Shown here piece after piece: positions 11,591 to 23,529 of a stretch of DNA of 64,000 nucleotides; position 1 is the first letter of the stretch, and the number at the start of each line of letters is the position of its first letter. The notes under the pieces were generated by a model. It made no database searches, was not told the origin of the DNA, and was given only the letters and a program-made list of their open reading frames with translations. Made by a program: the position numbers and the translations under genes. The stretch is from Asterochloris sp. CNOR1 (Eukaryota > Chlorophyta > Trebouxiophyceae > Trebouxiales > Trebouxiaceae). The DNA lies in NCBI GenBank assembly GCA_963969365.1, contig OZ017755.1, positions 1,488,001-1,552,000 of the forward strand, written 5' to 3'.

Positions 11591-14030
11591 CTAGACGTTT
11601 GCTGCTGCAATCTTCTGTTGGCGCTGCACACCTTGCTGAATTTGCTGAATTCTGGGGTTCACTCGTGTGGAGAGCCTCTCAAAGCTGCCCCGAAAAGGTA
11701 CGTGCCACTGATCCTGTATTTCTGCTGGATCCTCAGGCACCCATCGGTAGCCTTGCAGAAGAGGCCAACCAGGCCTGCTGCTCCAGGTGAAGACATGCCC
11801 GTTCCCATTTTCTGGACGATAGTCTGCACATGCAACAGGGGGAGATGGGGATGTCTGGGAGCAATGAGGTACCTCCGGCAGTCATATGTGCAAGGAAGGT
11901 CCCAATGAGCAACGCAGATGTGAGCCAAGGAATTGCTTCCTGTGTGACATCCGTCTGGAGTTGGTACTAATCAGGAGCACCCTCAGCAAATGAGGGACAC
12001 GCAAAATGCAAGGCGCACACAAAGGCAGCAACAGCCAGCAAGCAATGGGGCAACCCCTTATGCTGCATGATAGGACAGTGATGAATGGCTGTCAACACTG
12101 CAGGGCTCGCCTGTTCCAGCCACAACATCACTGGGTACCCAGGCAGGCGACCCAGCAAACTTTGTGCGCTGCAGTGGGAAAATGCTGCGCAGCTCGCATA
12201 ACTGGGGGCTCTTGGATGCCCAGATGGCTTCGGGGCTATACTGGTTGCTGGTTGCCATTGTGGCAGGCTGGAAGCCAACCATGTCAATGAATAAACCTGC
12301 AGCAGAGCAGGGCACGCCTCAGTTGGCAAAGGCCAGGTTGCGGGCTCAAGATCGGTCCATGACAGCAGCTGCGACAGTACATGCTGGCTGGCAGAGGTGC
12401 AGCTTAGCTTCGCCCACAACAACAGATGTCCTGTCACACACATCTGTTGGATCTAAAGAGGCTCACCTGTGGAAGTGGATACCACCCTTGCATCTATGAC
12501 ATTGTTTTTCAGGGGACTGGGCAAAATGAAATGCTTGTTGATGCGAAGCAGGTAGCGGCCATCAGGGTCAAGGGGCGCGACCTGGCCATCATGTGTATCC
12601 CATAGCCAGGCCAGATCAGTTGTCATTAGCCTGCGGCAGAAGACGCGCAGGGCTGGCTTAATGTGTGGAGCCCCGCACAGCAGCAGCACGTATGACAAAG
12701 GTGTTGAATCGCGTTGGCGGCAGACCTATTCGTAGCCTTTGCGTTAAGGCGGGACACCTTTGGCAAGAAGCAGCCTTCTGGTTGGTGGACCCATCATCTG
12801 AGCGGGCATGCTGTAGAGAAGAACACAATGCAGGCTGCACCTGAGGTCAATGTCCATGTCCCAGGGTAGGATGTCTTGCCCATAGACCCAGCCATCTAGG
12901 GTCCCTGAGCCAAGCCAGCTAGGGATGCCCAACCCATCTGCAGCACACTGCAGCACGTTACTGGCTGACAATGTTTGGTGTTTTGGCCGTCATGCCACAT
13001 CACAGTGCAGCCTAGTTCTTATGCAGTTTGGTGGTCAAAGAGGGGGGCGAGCTCAGAGCTTAAGGCTGAGCTTTCAGTGGCAGCTCATGACAATAGTGCA
13101 CAGTGGCGCGGCGCCTTGATACGGGGCAGCCTGTACTCAAGGACCTCAAGCTCTGTGCTCAAGCCAGATGCAAAGCAAAGCTGAGGAGCAGCTTACCTGC
13201 CCAGGCACTCCAAGCGGCATACATCTGCCGTAGCTCCTCCATCTGAGAGGTGGGGTACCTCTGGTAGTACCTATAGGCTGTCAAGTTGAAAAACTCCTGA
13301 TCCATGTGGGCACACCTGACGCTGCCCTTATTGGCCTGCAGGTGGCAAAGCCCGAGTCAGGCTTCCAGAACCTTGGAAAGGAACTGATGCGGCGCATTCA
13401 GGAGCTGTAGCAGACCCATGGGAGGCCTTGAGGGTGGGGGGCACTGAGCGCCAGCCACAGCAAAATTGGCGCCATGACCAAGCTATGACAAGTGCCAGCG
13501 TGTGGGTCAGGCAAGCCATAGCGCACCTCATGGAATGCCTTCTGATCCCGAGCTAGCTGTCTGATGGTCTGCAGACTGAGCGGCTGGGAGATGTATCGTG
13601 GCGCTTGTGGCTGGGGAAACGTCTGGACATCTGCTGCAAAGGGTGTGCCCAGGGCAAAGCTGCCCTTATCAGCCTCAGCAGCGCCCTCTGTGGCACCCCC
13701 AGGTTGGCTGCTGTTAGCCGCGTCTGGCCACGGCCTGTCTCCGCCTTGGAAGGGGGCCTCACTTTTCTGGCAGGGGTCACGTGCAGGGCTCTCCCGGTGT
13801 CTGCCGTCCACTTGCTCTGACTGTGCACCTGGCAGCTCCAGAGCTATGCTGGCCAGCCCATGCTGCTGCAGGTCCCTTCTGCCTAGCTCCACGGTGGAGG
13901 GTGGCTGCAACCCCTGGACTGCGCTGCATCCTCCCCAGTGGCTGATGAGGTGTGTGGCTGTGTCAAGCACCAGCACAGCCAGTGTGGCACCCAGCAGGAG
14001 CAGGCCCGTCCGTTTGCAGGTGCTTGCCAT
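11591..14030 (-). CDS. Type II membrane protein with LicD/fukutin-like nucleotidyltransferase domain
   Basis: Six exons: 13527-14030, 13197-13335, 12841-12937, 12467-12630, 12111-12296 and 11591-11823; phases close to 440 residues. The N-terminus is a short basic stretch then a membrane anchor (LLLLGATLAVLVLDTATHLI), giving a Golgi-type type II topology, followed by a disordered stem of about 120 residues. The LicD signature is clear: GIPSWLGSGTLDGWVYGQDI followed by PWDMDIDL, where the acidic DMDID residues bind metal in this fold. NNVIDARVVSTSTGLFIDM follows, then LRSIFPLQRTKFAG and the VPSD segment. Family members (bacterial LicD, animal fukutin and FKRP) transfer phosphocholine or ribitol-phosphate to glycans; the substrate here is unknown. 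The fifth intron uses a GC donor (GCGAGC), chosen because it is the only one keeping phase. The first donor (GTGCGC) is plausible but not certain. Confidence 0.8.
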
Positions 14031-14724
14031 TGCCCCTCGTCTGTGACACCCTTTGTATCAACACCTGTTTGATCTGAAAGTGGGCAGGGGGATCCCAAGT
14101 CAGAGGGGCAGCTCTACTTGAGCTTGTGCCAGCAGCATTTGAATGTCAGGCGTTTCAGGCTCCTCGAACGAACACAAAAGAGCAGGAAACTTACCATTCC
14201 GATAGAACTGAGGCCTTAGACAGGCTTGTCTGGTACCCAAAGTCCTTTAGTCTATTGGTGTGTATGAGTTCAGTTCGGTTCAGTCAGATAGGCTTGCATA
14301 TGTTGCATGCAGGAGTCTTGCTACCCAACTTGAATCAGATTGCCCCACACAATAGCATTAGTCTGTTGTTCAGCAGTTTGCCTCAGACCGATCACTGCCA
14401 CTCTAGAATTCAGACTTTGTTGGAAGCTAAGTATGCTTCGCCTCCAACCTCCAGGAAGATGGGCTGGATCTATGAAAACCCCAGACTGTATTGCACGCTA
14501 GCTTGCACGCCCACACATCTCTTGATACATCAGGATGAGCTGAGTTCGGTGGCCCATTGCATGAGCAGTCCAATGCCATGGGAGCACCGCCTTCAAGAGT
14601 GCTCAACTGCACAAGGGCACCATCTGATCAGGAAAATTCTGACAGGGGGCAAGCACTACTTCAAGAAAGAAAGTTTTTGCTAGACCGCGCTGTAAGTGCT
14701 CTTGCTATCAATTCTGTGCGGCCC
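14031..14724. promoter_or_regulatory. Shared upstream region of two divergent genes
   Basis: This 694-bp stretch separates the start codons of the LicD-like gene (minus) and the GAF-PAS-kinase gene (plus), so it must hold both 5' UTRs and promoters. It is visibly more AT-rich than the genes. An open frame crosses it on the plus strand, but it has no coding-like composition and matches nothing I know. I see no recognisable element beyond that. Confidence 0.45.
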
Positions 14725-17700
14725 ATGGGGTGTGTTGCGAGCACACCAAGGCTGCGCCATGCAGATGCATCGCAGTCCGGCAAGGTGAGAACAGCCTTGC
14801 CACTTTGTTCGCCACAACTTGCTGGTTCCTCAGTGCAGCTTGAGTCTGCTGCGCATCCCTTGGGGTCACAGGCTGGGGGCCATATGACCTGATTGAGCTG
14901 CTTAAAAGATCTGCCTCAGAGTGCCGCCGCCTGCAGGATACTGGCGCAGAGGCATTGCCTACCCTTACTGGCAGCAAGGGCCTGACAGGCAGGCAGGAAT
15001 CAGTAGAGGAGGTTTCCTCAGCTTCCAAGGTGGGTTCATTTGCTACCACCATTCGAATTGTGGAGGAGGAAGGTTTGGGGTGAAAACAGCACCTCGAACC
15101 TGGCATCAGCAGCAGCCTTGCAGCCTTGATGTAGATGGAGTGTTTACTGATGCCCTTGAGCTCAACAACCCTTCTGGAGACACCCATGATGCCATGCTCA
15201 TCTGGCCCCTAACCATCCAGTGCGACATGCAGCCCCTGTTTCGACCCACACTTACAGTTGTGTGCCAGCCCCTGCAGGCTACCCTACAGCATGGCAGCGG
15301 CTCTGTGGCCCAGATTCCTGGGCTGGAGCAGGATCCCACAGAGACGCCAAGCACAGCCACCTCCAGCAGTGGCACAAGTGACAGGCTGTCCTGCGATTTC
15401 CTCAGCCCGTGGCCTGGATGCCCCAAGACCCACGACGAGCCTGGCAGGCTGGCGGCCGCGGAGGAGCTGGCCCTGGTGGGCCAGCTGCCGAGGGCAGACA
15501 TGCAGAAGTACATAGAGCTCTGCAAGGATATATTCCAGGTGGGCTCCTTAGAAGTGCTTCTGTGGCAAAACTGCAGCCCAGCCCTGGGTGATGACATGGA
15601 AGTCCTCAGAAAGCGTCTCAGTCTGCAGCCCAGCCGTTGAGGGCTGAGGTGGGCCTTTCAAGACATGTAGGCAACCTGGCTGTAGCGGCTTTTGGGGCTT
15701 TTGGGGGAAAGCTACCATGGTGACCATGCCTAGCTGCAGGCAGCTAGGATAGGCTCCACAATCTGCTTGTGGGAAGACAGCAGTTGCAGGACACTAAAAA
15801 ATTTGGAACAGTCTGCATGAAGGTGCTTCAGCTTTTTGCTGGATATGACTCTGCAGCTTGGTGAGGTCGACATCTGCAGCCACGCTGATGACTCTGCTCC
15901 GCTGCTGCATCCACTGCTGATCTCACAGGCTGCCGCCATCCTGCACAGACAGCTCTTGCGCTGACCAGCCCACATTGTAAGTTGCTGCCATGCAGCCAGT
16001 CCCACTTTGCAGGCTGCTGCTGCGAAACACCCACCTCGTTGACTGCTGCCAGACTGTTGAGGCTACATTGCTGGTTGCCCTCCTGCCGCACAGACTGCAT
16101 GGGCCCTGACCACCCCGCCATACAAAATGCTGCCATGCTGACAATGCTGACCTCACTGAGTGCTGCCTGCGGTGCAGACCGCAGTGGCCCTGGTCTCTGT
16201 GGTCAAGGAGGACTGGGCTCATGTCGTGAACTACCCAGATGGCTTCCCTCTGCGCGAGGTTGGGGCACAGTACACTCCCTGCTCCTGGACGCTTGTGCCT
16301 GACAGCCCTCAGGTGTTGGTGGTTGAGGATACCCTCCAGGATGCCAGGTGAGATGCCCATGAAGGCACCGAGCTTTCATGAGGCCATACATATCCTAAGG
16401 GCAGTGTGCTCAGATTCATCTTACCTGGCGACCTGAATTGCGACCAGTGGCTCGAAGTGCTTTGGGACTACACTTTTGTGGGCACATTTCCCCTGGCGCC
16501 TTGTGGCTGTCCAGGATGACTGTAGCCTCAAAGGCCATCAGGCAGATGCCTGCCCTGGTGAGACGGGCTGGGAAGCTGAGCCTGATGCGGCCTGGCTCTG
16601 CTGGGCATCACCAATTCTGTCTGCTTGTGCAGCTATGTATCAGCGCCGTGTTTTTGGATGTGCTTGGCCAGGGCTGCAATTATTCAGAGAGACTGCTGCA
16701 AACGATCTGCCTTCACCATGTGGCACTCATGCCTGCACTAGTTGTTGAGCAGGTCTGCCACTGGGGCTGCGCCGGATTGCTGCAGCCTTTCAGTTCCTGC
16801 TGACTCAATGCCTGCTGCAGTTGGTCAGGCTGCTGCTAGCAAGATTTCTCCATAGGCCACCTTCAGTCTGTGGCCTGCTACAGGTTCAGGGAGCATGAGC
16901 TGGTGACTGGGCCCCTGGGTGTACGCGCTTACATAGGCGCCCCCCTGGTCCTCACAAGCGGCTACAGAGCTGGAGTCCTGTGAGATACTCATGCATTGCT
17001 GCTTCCAATCCCTTTACCTGAAGTCAGCACCCTCAGCACTTTGTGCACATCTGAAGTTCTATCCGTGTCGCTCCTGCTGGCATGAGCACTGCCTGCCGCT
17101 GTGGTGCCTGGTGCAGGGACCCACCACCTGGCAAATGGTCTTCTACCTTCTGATGACAGTGTTTGTGGTGCTGCAGGTGTCTGGTCGACACCAAGCCCCT
17201 CAACCTGGATGTCAGGGCAGTCAAGCTGCTGGCCAACCTGGCAGAGCTGGTGGTGCGCGACCTGGAGGCAGAAATATTGACCAGCAGGGTGAGGCAAAAT
17301 GATTGACCTCCTCCGCATGTTGGCTGCATCTGTGCGACAGGGAGGCACCCCAATGTCTGCCGGCCAGGATGCCCTCATCTAGGGCCCAGGCCTGCAAAAG
17401 CTAGGAGTTGTGTAAGTTGTTGGGACAAGCAAGCACCCATCTGTGGGGTTGCCCCAGCCCACCGTTCTGGTCAGCCAGGTGTGCCTGGCCATCAGAGGAA
17501 CCACTGACTTGACCAAGCGACGGCCCGGACTGGCTCTGCATATCCTTCAGATGCCTCTGCAGGCACTGCCTGAGGCTTGAAGCTGGCAAGAGGTGCCTAT
17601 CTAAGCTGGACCAAGGACTCACGTCGTATCTGCATGATGTGATGTTTATCTGTGGGGCACTGCTTGCAACATGCCAGTAGGTTCAGCCATAACCAGGACA

Positions 17701-20700
17701 GCTCACGCAAACAGCCTATGCTGACGTGCCTCCATGACTTGGCCTACAGGTCTCCCTGAGAGGCCCCTGCGCTCACTCTGTTGCCAGTTCCTCCACTGCT
17801 GGCCGGCCGCACTGCACCTGCAGGCCCCCAAGAGGCCCCTGCGCTCCACATGCTGTCAATGTGACCGCAGCCTTTGCCTGCTATCCCCAGAGAGGCTTCT
17901 GCCAGTTTCTGACAACCTCTTGATACTGACATGCCCCATTCACCCTGCCTGCAGGCCCCTGAGAGGCCCTTACGCTCTGCATGCTGCTATGAGAATGGCA
18001 TCATGCTGCTGGACACCTCCACCCACGTCTGGACCATCAGATATGCCAATTTCGCTTTGTGCAACCTGACGGGGCTGCACTTGCCGCTTGTGGAGGGGGA
18101 GGACCTTTGGTCCCTGTTTGGTGTAGAGGAGGTGGTAAGCTGCTGGGAGAACCCTGAAAGGCTGTGCTCCTGCAGTGTGTGGCCGAGGCATGCACCTCTC
18201 CTTTCTTTGGTGTAAAAGAGGTGGTGGGTTTTTGGTGTGGACAAGGTGTTGGGTATGTCATCAAAAGCCCAAGAAGTGTGCCGGTTTCACCTACAGCCTG
18301 TCACGTAGGGGGTCTTTGAGCCCGGAGAGAAGGGAGGGGGGTGGCCCCTATTCCTCTTGCAGGAGGTGGCTGGGACAGACAGTCTGCAACAGCTCAAGTG
18401 TGCTCCCCAACCATGGCATCTGGGCTTGCTGGGCAGGCATGGCATCTTCCCTGTGCAGCCTGTTGCTGGTGTGTCGGCTACACAGCACAGGTGCCAGCCC
18501 TTAGCTGTGGTTAGGACAGCTGCAGTCAAGCAAGGTGCTGTCAGTCTCATACAGACAGGTACTGACATGTGGGTTTCTCAACATAAAGTCTAAGGAGGAC
18601 CTCCAACACCTCCATTGCTACGCTGCAGGACAACCCTGGCCGCCTGTACGAGAGCACCGTCATTCAGGGCAACCCGTTCTCCATCTCAGTCAACCTCATC
18701 TCACCATTTGGCTCCTCTGACACACCCTACCTGCTGGAGCTGAGGTGGGTTTGGCGCTGTGAGAGTTCAACATGATGCATGGGAGTATGTTGCCTGCACT
18801 TGATTCTGCCTGCCAGACACCATCTTCCATTACAGGTGGTTGTGCCTTATGCTCTGCAGAGGCAAGTGTCTCATTCAGGCTGCCAATGCCTGTAAGTCTG
18901 CCTGCCAAGCCCACTGAGGCAGCCTGCTAATCGACGCGCTGCCTTTATGCTGAGGCATCTGGCTATGGTTGCGTGTAGCCCTGGCAGTGCTGCCCGCAGG
19001 GCTTCAGGCAGTGGCTGGTAGCCTGCTGCTGAGCCACACTGCAGGCCTGGCAATGTGTGTGCTGCTGGGTCATGCTGTGCGGCCTGCCTGCAAGCCTGAT
19101 CTTCAGGGCCTGTTGTTGTGAGTGCAGAGCCACCTGCCTGCAGGCCTGGCAACAAGTGCGAACTGGACGAGCACACCCCAGAGTTTGCCCAGATCGGCAC
19201 CCCTGCCGACCTGCCAGCTAGCCTGGAGGGCGTGCCAGGCAGCAGCGGGTTCTGGTTTGGCACCATCAAGCGCGGCGCCCCGCCAGCTCGCCCGCGGACG
19301 TCCCAGAGGAGCTCTGGTGCTCGCAAGCCGGAGCCAAAAAGTGCTGCCGCCGGGACACTGGTGAAGGAAGGTGGGTGCTAACAGGGTGGTGTGCTGATGT
19401 TGTACCCCCCTGGCACCCCTGGATAGCTGGCCATGAAGCATCTCCCTGGGAGTGGCGGCGCCAGGGAGTTGCTGGGCAAGGCGCATGAAAGCCCTGACAG
19501 CGCTGGGGGCCAGCCTCTGCAGGGACCCTCGCCATGCTGATGGGTGTCGCCAGCACAGGCTCAGCCATTCTCTACAGGCTAGCATTGCTGAGGCTGCATC
19601 TGCTTTTAGGTTGCTGCCAGTACACCAAATCTAAACTTAGGGAGCCCTGGGTATCATGCTGAAAGTGAAACAATGGCCTGCATGGCAGAGGGCCGCCCTC
19701 CCAGGTTGCCGCGGTGAAATGGGCAGCCCAAATCGATTTTATCTGTGTATTGTCCTGCATAGCTGATTGCCTTTGCCCCTGAGATGCTGCAGCTCCTATG
19801 GGAAGGCCCCAGGAGTGGGAGATGGTGCGCATGGGTCCTCTGATTGGATCTGGCGGCTATGGGCGTGTGTACCGGGCAAGTTTCAATGGCAAGCAGGTCG
19901 CCATCAAGGTGGGCGGCATCACTCCTTCACCCTTTGCAATGCGTGTCTCACTTGCAGCGGCAGGTCAGCAGGTTGCCCAAGCCACCTTGTAGCCGCCTCC
20001 TTCAATGCCTGTCATACAAGCAGGTACTAGCAGGTCGCCACCAGGGTGAGCAGAGCCTTTCTTCGCCATCCTGCCTGTCAGATGGGCTTTGCCGCCAGCT
20101 GCCAATAGCATCTACGATCCTGTCCTGTCCTGCTTACCCCTGCTAGGCTCATTAGTCAGCAGTTGCGCAGCAGCAAGAACTCAGCGCAGCAATCCCCGGG
20201 GCCTGCTGCGGTCTGGCTTATGTCTGTTTGCCAACTATCAAAGAGTTGGCCAGACAGACCAGCCCAGAACAACATGACCAACAAGCCTGCCACGTCTGCA
20301 AACACACACCATGCACACGGCGTGTTCCGCCTTGCATCGAGACTGACGTCATCTGCTGAACCCCATTTGACTGCAGTGTTGAGCATCAAGTGAGGAGCTT
20401 ACCTGCCCACGTTGTTTGCTACACCAGTCAGTCATTTTCTGGGTGCATCCCCAAAGCTTGCTCCTGCATCTGCAGGTCATCCCGTCTGACAGGCACAGCA
20501 GCATCAGACGCACCCCTGACGGCACCCCGTGGGAGGTGGCACTCACGCTGGGCCTAAAGCACCCCAACATCATCGCCTGCCTGGCAGCCGGGACCTTTCA
20601 AAATGAGGTGAGCTCCTGTGACCTGGTGGTCGCTGCCATGCGCTTGGCAGATGCCTGGCTGCCCAGTCCTCATGCTTCATGCACAAAGGTGAGCCCAAGC

Positions 20701-23529
20701 GGTCTGGTGTCTGCACCATGCCTGGCAGCTGCCTCGCCGCCAGGACCCTCCTTGATGAGCTGATCCCCACAGCCCCTGTTCTGTGCACTGCATGCATAGT
20801 AACCCTGCAAGCCAAAGGCATTGGTTTGGCAGGGACGCCCCTCGTTGCAAGGCCAGGTTCACATGCGCATATGCGCTCTGGATCACAGGCCTAGCTTCAT
20901 TCAACTTTTTTGCTCATGTTGCCAGGCACTCCCAGGCAACTTCAGGTGACCTGAAGGCTTCTGCCAACCTGCAAGTGAGGGATTGCTGGCTCACCTGGGT
21001 ACTGTAAGCCCTCTACTCTCTGCTGCATATTGCTGCAGGGGGTTATGCCTCCTGTTCCACTGTGTTGACTTGCCTCAGATGGGTGTTACGTGCAAGGCAG
21101 CGAGCTCATGCCCACAGCTGCGCTCCCTGCAGGGGTTCCTGAATCCTATGCGCCACCACAGCAACACTGCAGATGAGGAGACCGGGTCGGGGGGCCTGTG
21201 GGGCATCTCAGAGGAGGGCACCCAGGAGCATGCAGAGGTGGCTCCTGTGACATGGATCATCCAGGAGCTTGCCACCAGGGGCAGCCTGCTGGTGAGCAAT
21301 GCTGTTGCAAGTGTTTCCTGGCAAACAGCAATCTCCCAGGCATTGTGAGGGGTGCCAGTGGATCTGCTGCTTGGGAGGTGGGTGTTCGCTGGTACCTCTG
21401 CTGTGTCGGGCACTGCCAGCTTGCAGCAAGGCGCTGTGCAGGTCAAATCTGGTTTGCCCACATAGGGGCCCAGGGCTAGCCAAGAGGCTGCTAGATCTGA
21501 CGCAACACAGGGCCCGCCCATGTCCAGGGTTGCCCAGCCTGCAGCCCTCAGCATGACCCCTCCCGGGTCCAGGCGTACATGCGCTTCCTCATCTGATCAC
21601 ACCTGATGCTGTTCCTGACCTAGTTATGTTCCTCACCCGGCCACACCTGATTTCCTTTCTCCCGGGCCCCGCCCTGCAGGCGGGCGTGGACAAGGGCTGG
21701 CTCCTGACGGAGCCCTCCCACTTCAAGGGGCGCCCCTGCATGCAGCGCATCCTCCGCACTGCCCGCGAGGTGGCTGAGGCCCTCCGCTGGCTGCACAGCG
21801 TGGGCATCGTGCATGGAGACCTGACTGGCGGGAATGTGCTGCTGGATGGGGCTGATTGCAGCCCCACAGAGCAGGACCCCAGAGCTTTTGTGGCCAAGGT
21901 AAGCAACCAGTGTGGGAAATCCCTGTGCTGCTGCTGGGCAGTGCGGGTTACAGTCCCCACACATTAGAAACCTAAAGGGTTTTGTGGCAAAGGTAAAGCA
22001 TCAGCTCTGCATACTCACTTTCCCTGCTGCCAGACAGAGTAGGTGGCAGCACCCCAATGCAAGACTCTCAGGCTTTGTAGCCAAGGCAAGCGCCTGGGGG
22101 TCACATCTTGCATGAGCTGGAGTGGGAGCCCGGAATGTTGGCGTTGCGCCCAAGGCAAGCTCAGGTGCCGCTCATCACTGAGACTGTAAGACGTGTCAGT
22201 GAGGTTGGGCCACGGTGGTGGTGCTTCTAGTGGGTCCTACCCTTGCACAGTAGGCACTGCCGCCATGATCAGCTGTTTGCATGGGAGGGGTCTGGGTGGC
22301 TGCACCTGCGGGCAACCTGGCCATGGCTGGCGCCATGCCCGCTGAAACCCTGCGCAGCCCTCAGCCCTGCTGCCTGCAGGTCACAGACTTTGGCGTCAGC
22401 AGGCTGACCCACGCAGTGACCCACACAGAGAGCTATGGCACCATCACCCACATGCCCCCAGAGCTGCTGCGCGATGGGACGCTGACATCTGCCACAGATG
22501 TCTGGTGAGTGCTGGTCGCATGCGCTGCAGTGTGCCGGCTCTGCTGCTGCCTCCTGCTGCCCCTGCAGCATGCTGTTGTCTGCTGCCTGCCCCAACAGCT
22601 GTTGCTCTGGTCTATGTCAGGGCTCTGCTCATTGCTGATGCTTAGCCTGCTCTGGACGCAAGCCTGCCATTGTCTGCTGATGCTGCCCCATTGGGATTGC
22701 GCTGGTGCAGCAGCTCAGCATGCATAGTGCTGTTCATCCTGCTGATCAGTACCTGGCCGTCCAGAGCTATATCATGCTGCGCAGCCCGTCCTTAGCCAAA
22801 ATAGCAAGCCGTGCTTGCCCTGACACCCTCTCACTGGTGCCAACCAGCCAGCAGTGTTTCGAATTGCAAGCCTGCCAACCATATCTGTTCAACTCTGTAC
22901 TCCTCTCCCTCCCTTTCCAGGTCCTTTGGTGTGCTGCTGTGGGAGATGTGGACGGGGCAGCGCGCCTGGGCAGGCCTGACCTTCCCTCGCATTCTTCAGG
23001 CCGTGGCCTTTGAGGGCAAGTCCCCCCGTTTCCCAGACTCAGCCCCTGTGAAGTATGCGGTGAGGCTTGGGGAAATGGTCTCTGCTGCTGTGCACAAGGG
23101 TCCAGCACTGGAGCACTGCTGTCTGCTGCTGTAGATCCCCTTGCAACTGTACTGCCCTTCAGCAGCCACATTCACTCTGATTCTTTGGCCGCCAGGAGGT
23201 ATAACGGGAGTTCCATGTTGCTGGCTTCCGCAGCAACATGAACCCATGTGATTGCTGCTTGGAGGCAATGTCAGCAAAGTGATGCTTTGTGAAGGCGCTA
23301 CATGGAAGCAACTCTGCCAGCTGCTTGCCCGTGCCCACTATCCTGACAGCAGTGACCCTGCTTGCCGGTGTATCCTGTCCTGGCTGCAGTGATGCTGCTG
23401 CTCCTGCAGGGTTTGGGCCGCCGCTGCCTCAGCTCTGACCCTGCAGCCCGCCCCACTTTCTCAGACATTGTGCGGGAGCTGGAGGCCATGCTCCTGGGTC
23501 CACTGTTGGAGCCTGCCCAGTCAGCCTGA
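14725..23529 (+). CDS. N-terminally lipid-anchored GAF-PAS-protein kinase (TKL-like, non-RD)
   Basis: Sixteen exons: 14725-14784, 14937-15029, 15278-15538, 16178-16347, 16884-16979, 17177-17288, 17955-18134, 18629-18744, 19144-19370, 19793-19908, 20476-20607, 21133-21291, 21680-21898, 22380-22504, 22921-23059 and 23410-23529; phases close to 774 residues. The start MGCVAST is a classic N-myristoylation plus palmitoylation signal, implying membrane attachment. Residues about 125-264 form a GAF-like domain (ALVSVVKEDWAHVVNYPDGF, VVEDTLQDARF, then LCLVDTKPLNL). A PAS domain follows (VWTIRYANFALCNLTGL, VEGEDLWSLFG). The kinase starts near residue 440: GSGGYGRVY, VAIK, HGDLTGGNVLL, DFG, MPPE, WSFGVLLWEMWTG and RPTFSDIV. 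The catalytic loop has Gly instead of Arg before the Asp, so it is non-RD. It probably senses a ligand or redox state and phosphorylates Ser/Thr targets; that is inference. Several introns hold decayed exon-edge copies. Confidence 0.9.

Noticed and set aside
14126-14683. 185-codon plus-strand open frame upstream of the kinase
   Set aside because: Composition is unlike neighbouring genes, there is no plausible splice join in phase to a known exon, and it lies in the divergent promoter region.
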